A stretch of 64,000 bases of DNA from JBEKTW01 sp963727845 (lineage in GTDB: Bacteria; Bacteroidota; Ignavibacteria; UBA10030; SZUA-254). Positions within the stretch are counted from its first letter, which is position 1; each line of letters starts with the position of its first letter. The position numbers were made by a program, and so were the translations under genes. The stretch is from contig CAVSHI010000006.1 of NCBI GenBank assembly GCA_963727845.1, positions 506,728 through 570,727 of the forward strand, read 5' to 3'. This document shows, one piece after another, positions 59,985 through 64,000 of the stretch. Below the pieces are notes generated by a model, which saw only the letters and a list, made by a program, of their open reading frames with translations, had not been told where the DNA came from and did no database searches.

Positions 59985-60773
59985 ATGAGCGAAATTGTTT
60001 CGACGGAAGCCGTCGTTCTCAAGTCAATCAAGTACCGTGAGACCAGCAAGATAGTCACCTTTTACTCCCGGGAGTTGGGCAAACTCAGCGCCATCGCCAA
60101 AGGAGCACGCCGGTCAAAGAACAAGTTCGGCTCCTCTCTGGAGCCGATGTCCTATGTTGCACTCGTCGTTTACAAGAAGGATGGTCGTGAGATCCAGACG
60201 GTGTCCGAGTGTGAGCTCAAAGTTGGTTTTCGTGGCATACCGGAAAGCCTGGAGAAAATGGCGGTCGGCATGTGCCTTATTGAGCTGGTGAGCTGCGTGG
60301 CGCATGAAGAAGAGCAGAATGTTCAGTTATTCAATCTGCTCGTTCAGTCGTTGACAATTCTCAACGATGCAACTAAAAACTTTCTGAATTTGTTATATAG
60401 CTTTGAGATTCATCTTGCCGGCATCCTCGGTTTTGGGATTTCCATGAAGAGGTGCGTGGGCTGCGGGCGAAATATACTAGCGGAGAGTGAAGGGCGCCCA
60501 ACCGTTGAGTTTCATCTGGACAAAGGCGGTGCGCTGTGCGGTGTATGCTCCGGAGTCAACGGGCAAAAGGTGAAATTGTCCAGGCAGGTCTGCATGATTC
60601 TTGAACATATCTCGTCGGAAGGAGATTTTGAGAGATTGCTCAATCTTTCCGTCGAGCGAAGGCTCCATGAGCCGATTCAGAGCTTCCTGTGGAGTTATCT
60701 GAAGTTTCACGCGACGGGAATTCGGCCACTCAAATCGAAAGAGGTTTTTTCCGCGGTTATGGCAGGATCGTAG
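59985..60773 (+). CDS. recO: DNA repair protein RecO
   Basis: A 262-residue recombination mediator that loads RecA on SSB-coated DNA with RecR. The N-terminal OB fold reads VSTEAVVLKSIKYRETSKIVTFYSRELGKLSAIAKGARR. A zinc-finger follows in the helical domain (CVGCGRNIL, then GGALCGVC). Length is normal. It lies 15 bases after mtnA; recO is often followed by unrelated genes, here htrA. Confidence 0.92.
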   Translation: MSEIVSTEAVVLKSIKYRETSKIVTFYSRELGKLSAIAKGARRSKNKFGSSLEPMSYVALVVYKKDGREIQTVSECELKVGFRGIPESLEKMAVGMCLIELVSCVAHEEEQNVQLFNLLVQSLTILNDATKNFLNLLYSFEIHLAGILGFGISMKRCVGCGRNILAESEGRPTVEFHLDKGGALCGVCSGVNGQKVKLSRQVCMILEHISSEGDFERLLNLSVERRLHEPIQSFLWSYLKFHATGIRPLKSKEVFSAVMAGS

Positions 60774-60876
60774 GCGCTCATCATGCCGGTTGTCGTAACC
60801 GCCGGGTGAAACAAATTTTTGATGTTTCAAGTATATCAGTATGTCCAAAGAACAATTTACAATCAAAAGGAGACGT

Positions 60877-62412
60877 ATGTCAAAGAAGTCTGTTCTTGCT
60901 GCAATCTTTCTGATTTTCATCGGAATCGTTTTTGGCGCTGTCCTGGTATCCAGCTTCAAGGGAGGTGTCGAGCTCGGCTTTGCCGGCGATCAGACGGTCA
61001 CCCTTGGCGCTCCGGGAAAGATTCACACATCATTTGACCCGAAGGCAGCCGGCAAAGCATTCGTAGAAGTGGCCAAAGCAGTAACCCCGACAGTGGTCAG
61101 CATCACGGTTACAATGAAAGGTAAAGGGAGCGCGGAAGACTTCAAGGATTTCTTCCATTTCTTCGGGCCGGATTTCAAGTTTCAGGAGCCTGCCCCCGAG
61201 CAAGCCGGCGGGTCGGGGGTGATTATCAATCCACAAGGGTATATCCTGACGAACAACCACGTTGTCGATGAGGCGGAGGAAAATAGCGTCGAGGTTGTCT
61301 TGAATGATACGCGCCGGCTGAAAGCAAAAATTGTGGGCAAGGATCCGACCACCGACATCGCCGTTATCAAAGTCGACGCCAGCGACCTGCCCACTGCCGC
61401 CTTTGGCGATTCGGATAGTCTCGATGTCGGAGAGTGGGTGCTCGCCGTCGGCAATCCGCTGGGCCTGCAATCGACAGTCACAGCGGGCATAGTCAGCGCT
61501 GTCGGCCGCAACATCGGCATTATCGGGACGGAGAAGGGATATGGCATTGAGAATTTTATTCAAACCGATGCCGCGATTAATCCCGGGAACAGCGGCGGCC
61601 CCCTGGTCAATTTATCCGGTGAGGTTATTGGAATCAATAGCGCGATCGCGACCACCAACGGGCGATATCAGGGCTACGGCTTCGCCATACCGATTAATCT
61701 GGCGAGGGTTGTCGCGTCGGATATCATCAAGTATGGCAAGGTACGGCGCGGTTACATCGGCGTACAGATTACAGCCGTGGATGAAACTACGGCCAAGTCG
61801 GTCGGCCTCAGCAAAGCGGAAGGAGTTTTTGTCCAGCGTGTCGACAAGGGTGGCGCCGGCGAAGCTGCCGGGGTCAAGGAAGGAGATATCATTCTCTCGG
61901 TTGACGGCAAGGAAGTGAACAAACCCAATGAACTTCAGAGTTTCGTCGCACGAAAGCATCCCGGCGATGATGTGGTTCTCAGGATCTATCGCGACGGAAA
62001 GACCTTTGAAAAAACCGTCACATTGAAGTCTCATGCCGGGGAAGACGTCGCGGAGAACAGCGGGCAGGAAAATAAGGATAACACCGCTGCCGAAAGTGAA
62101 ACCTCGCCGAAGACGTTCTCGTTTGACAACCTCGGGATGACCGTTCAAGCGCTGACGGCGGAGCAGAAGGAAAAATACGATGTCCGTTATGGTATTCTCG
62201 TTGCAGACGTAAAAATGTACGGCGAAGCGTTCAATCGCGGAATTGAAAAGGGGGATATCATCCTGGAAATTGACAAGAAGGAGGTATCTTCTCCGAAGAC
62301 TCTCCGCTCGGTTCTCGACGGCCATAAGGCGGAGGACGCCGTCCTGCTCAGGATCAAAAAGACAAACCAGGGCGGTCAGACGATGTTTGTTGCTGTCCAG
62401 ATCCCGAAATAG
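60877..62412 (+). CDS. Periplasmic serine protease of the HtrA/DegQ family
   Basis: A 511-residue Do-type protease and chaperone. I chose ATG 60877, which has AAGGAG at ideal distance; an in-frame ATG 12 codons earlier lacks one. An N-terminal membrane anchor or signal (SKKSVLAAIFLIFIGIVFGAVLV) is followed by the trypsin-like domain with the triad H128 (TNNHVVDEA), D160 (TTDIAVIKV) and S239 (NPGNSGGPLV). Two PDZ domains follow (GYIGVQITAVDETTAKSVGL, and LGMTVQALTAEQKEKYDV), joined by a charged linker. It handles misfolded envelope proteins, useful in a cell that exports many large proteins. Confidence 0.94.
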   Translation: MSKKSVLAAIFLIFIGIVFGAVLVSSFKGGVELGFAGDQTVTLGAPGKIHTSFDPKAAGKAFVEVAKAVTPTVVSITVTMKGKGSAEDFKDFFHFFGPDFKFQEPAPEQAGGSGVIINPQGYILTNNHVVDEAEENSVEVVLNDTRRLKAKIVGKDPTTDIAVIKVDASDLPTAAFGDSDSLDVGEWVLAVGNPLGLQSTVTAGIVSAVGRNIGIIGTEKGYGIENFIQTDAAINPGNSGGPLVNLSGEVIGINSAIATTNGRYQGYGFAIPINLARVVASDIIKYGKVRRGYIGVQITAVDETTAKSVGLSKAEGVFVQRVDKGGAGEAAGVKEGDIILSVDGKEVNKPNELQSFVARKHPGDDVVLRIYRDGKTFEKTVTLKSHAGEDVAENSGQENKDNTAAESETSPKTFSFDNLGMTVQALTAEQKEKYDVRYGILVADVKMYGEAFNRGIEKGDIILEIDKKEVSSPKTLRSVLDGHKAEDAVLLRIKKTNQGGQTMFVAVQIPK

Positions 62413-62550
62413 CGACTGCACAGGGTGAGAGTGAAATCCGGGGGGTCTGGCGGGAGATAGTGCCCTAATTTCAGTGGCTGTTCAGGTCCACACCGTGACA
62501 GAATCACATTCCGGTCACGAAATTGGGATATCACCCGCCGGGATGGAGAG

Positions 62551-62579
62551 TTGACAAGAAAAGGATTTTATCCTATATT
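62551..62579 (+). promoter_or_regulatory. Promoter before the HNH gene
   Basis: TTGACA (62551-62556) and TATATT (62574-62579) are separated by 17 bases, close to the sigma-70 ideal. An AAGGAGAG site follows at 62611-62618, then TTG 62621 opening a nine-codon frame that stops at 62650. Confidence 0.7.
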
Positions 62580-62675
62580 CTGTAATAGTACAGGAATTAG
62601 ATATTGTCCGAAGGAGAGAATTGAGTCTTCAGTTATTACTATCAACATAGTCTGGGGGGTTCCCTCAACAGCAAA

Positions 62676-63167
62676 GTGCTCATCCTCAATCAGAATTATG
62701 AGCCGATGACGATTTGCAATGTGAAGAAAGCGATCGTGCTGTTGTATCTCGGGAAAGCGGAACTCATCGAAGCACATCAGAGCAAGCGGGTGCGCTCCGT
62801 ATCCATGAGCATGCCGTTCCCAAGCATTGTGCGGCTCGGTGTCTACATCCAAATTCCGTACAAGAAAATCATTCTTTCGCGCAAGAACATACTTCGTCGG
62901 GATGGTCACCGTTGCCAGTACTGCGGCCGGAGTGATGTATCGCTCACCGTCGACCACGTGGTGCCCAAATCGAAGTCGGGAGAAGAAGCGTGGGAGAACC
63001 TTGTAACTGCCTGTGTCGAATGCAATAACCGCAAAGGTGACCGTACCCCCGAAGAGGCGCAGATGAGAATGTTGCGCAAACCGATGCGACCCAACCACCT
63101 CATGTTCATCCGTCATTATGTCGGAAAGATTGATGAACGGTGGAAACCCTACTTGTTCATGAATTGA
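62676..63167 (+). CDS. HNH endonuclease family protein
   Basis: A 163-residue protein with VLILNQNYEPMTICNVKKAIVLLYLGKAELIEA at the start, then the HNH domain: CQYCGRSD, LTVDHVVPKSKSG, ENLVTACVECNNRKGD (two CxxC zinc pairs, D-H and N). It is a small chromosomal HNH protein common in many phyla, with no known partner. The start is set at GTG 62676, but the codons just before it (LNSK) also look conserved, and the only good ribosome site lies 58 bases upstream in front of a short frame. The real 5' end is therefore unclear. Confidence 0.82.
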   Translation: MLILNQNYEPMTICNVKKAIVLLYLGKAELIEAHQSKRVRSVSMSMPFPSIVRLGVYIQIPYKKIILSRKNILRRDGHRCQYCGRSDVSLTVDHVVPKSKSGEEAWENLVTACVECNNRKGDRTPEEAQMRMLRKPMRPNHLMFIRHYVGKIDERWKPYLFMN

Positions 63168-63241
63168 CTCCATCCCGGTACTGCCGGGGCCGGAAGTAGA
63201 TTCACTGTATCATACGAATTAACCGGAAAGGCCGATTCTCC

Positions 63242-64000
63242 TTGTCAACAAAAAAACGAATCTTGAGCGGGATGCGCCCGACGGGCAAACTCCATCTGGG
63301 CCATCTTGTCGGGGCGCTTGAGAATTGGGTCGCCCTCCAGCAGGACTACCAGAACTTTCATCTCATCGCAGACTATCATGCGCTGACGACCAATCTCGAC
63401 ACGTCGCGCATTTATCAGAATTCCATCGATATGTTGATTGATTGGCTGGCCGCCGGCATCGACCCGGGAGACAGCCCCATGTTCCGTCAATCGCAGATCA
63501 AAGAGCATGCGGAACTTCACCTGCTCCTGTCGATGCTCATCACCTCCGCGAGACTTGAGCGCAATCCAACGGTGAAGGAACAGGTCCGGGACCTGAATAT
63601 CGAAAATATTTCGTACGGACATCTCGGGTATCCGGTTCTGCAGGCGGCCGATATCCTGTTATACAAGGGCGAGGTCGTGCCCGTGGGTGAAGACCAGTTG
63701 CCCCATATCGAGATCACCAGGGAGATTGCCCGCCGATTCAACGCGCAGTACGGCGTCGTATTCCCGGAGCCGGAGGGAAAGGTCACAAAGTTCGCCCGGC
63801 TGACGGGGTTGGACGGCAAGCGCATGAGCAAATCGCTCGGCAATACCATCCTGCTGTCGGATTCTCCGGAAGAAATCAAAAAGAAAATGAGTCAGGCGGT
63901 CACGGATCCGCAGAAGATTCGGAAAACGACGCCGGGCATCCGGATGTCTGTCTGGTATTTTATGCCTATCACCACAAGTTTAATCCTGCAGAAGTTCCGC
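63242..64000 (+). CDS. trpS: Tryptophanyl-tRNA synthetase, partial, with a frame break
   Basis: Class Ic synthetase that charges tRNA-Trp; the gene runs past the end of the window. It starts at TTG 63242 (MSTKKRILSGMRPTGKLHLGHLVG-type N-terminus, with the HIGH-like motif HLGH). KMSKS appears as RMSKSLGN. YGHLGYPVLQAADILLY and PVGEDQLPHIEITREIARRF are typical. After DPQKIRK the frame fails: the expected GHPDVCLVFYAYHHKFNPAEV-type sequence is found one frame away. Adding one A to the AAAA run at 63923-63926 restores it (RKNDAGHPDVC). A break in a normally essential gene points to a sequence error. Confidence 0.9.
   Translation, partial: MSTKKRILSGMRPTGKLHLGHLVGALENWVALQQDYQNFHLIADYHALTTNLDTSRIYQNSIDMLIDWLAAGIDPGDSPMFRQSQIKEHAELHLLLSMLITSARLERNPTVKEQVRDLNIENISYGHLGYPVLQAADILLYKGEVVPVGEDQLPHIEITREIARRFNAQYGVVFPEPEGKVTKFARLTGLDGKRMSKSLGNTILLSDSPEEIKKKMSQAVTDPQKIRKTTPGIRMSVWYFMPITTSLILQKFR

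Noticed and set aside
62611..62650. Translational bypass element in the HNH gene, like that of phage T4 gene 60
   Set aside because: No matched take-off and landing codons could be found; an insertion or sequence error is simpler.

Overview
The window reads as a chromosomal segment of an uncultured bacterium of the Bacteroidota/Chlorobiota side, most likely an Ignavibacteria-like lineage. The grounds are a type IX secretion (T9SS) C-terminal sorting domain of the FQNFPNPFNP type, secreted proteins of the repeat-rich kind common there, a lysine-rich tail on L17, the squalene genes hpnCDE, a B12-dependent ribonucleotide reductase and an LPS core cluster. The taxonomic placement is inference; no marker comparison could be run.

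Layout. 1-4.7 kb: end of the ribosomal-protein/alpha operon (secY', map, infA, rpmJ, rpsM, rpsK, rpsD, rpoA, rplQ), closed by a strong terminator. 5.1-15.4 kb: an accessory block of secreted proteins: a large protein with a lysozyme/SLT-like C-terminus, two tandem FG-GAP-like paralogues (the first frameshifted), a giant repeat/beta-helix protein cut by an IS3-family element whose exact ends and 3-bp target duplication are readable, and a T9SS cargo protein. 15.6-25.9 kb: leuS followed by a tight run of LPS/lipooligosaccharide genes (three GT2, two GT9 heptosyltransferase-like, MsbA-like ABC exporter, WaaL-like ligase). 26-29.2 kb: DUF1844, nadK, radA, rdgB. 29.3-34.6 kb: NmrA-like oxidoreductase, DUF4905-like protein, EtfD-like membrane Fe-S oxidoreductase and a GT39-like membrane glycosyltransferase. 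35-40.2 kb (minus): tRNA(CAU)-tilS-hpt-ftsH-dolichol-kinase-like-deoxyribosyltransferase-like. 40.4-43.6 kb: hpnC-hpnD-hpnE, the three-step route to squalene. 43.8-47.8 kb (minus): nrdJ with a readable promoter and NrdR-like box, then a thioredoxin-fold protein. 48-57.8 kb: acyl-CoA synthetase, histidine-rich membrane protein, DedA, RluB-type pseudouridine synthase, a decayed toxin-antitoxin pair, an Asp-box lipoprotein, an M28 peptidase and a UroD-family protein. 58-64 kb: PfkB kinase, mtnA, recO, HtrA protease, HNH nuclease and trpS (cut by the window end).

A recurrent oddity is that at least seven single-base frame breaks sit in short homopolymer runs, in otherwise well-conserved genes, including the normally essential trpS. 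Six look like one extra base and one like a missing base. This favours consensus errors over pseudogenes in most cases; true decay is better supported for the IS-split gene and the toxin remnant. Several intergenic spaces carry elaborate palindromes (34.7, 43.7, 49.9, 54.7 kb). I found no CRISPR array, no rRNA and no complete mobile element other than the IS. The best candidates for undescribed biology are the secreted block at 5-15 kb with its SLT-like protein and the histidine-rich membrane protein at 50-51 kb.
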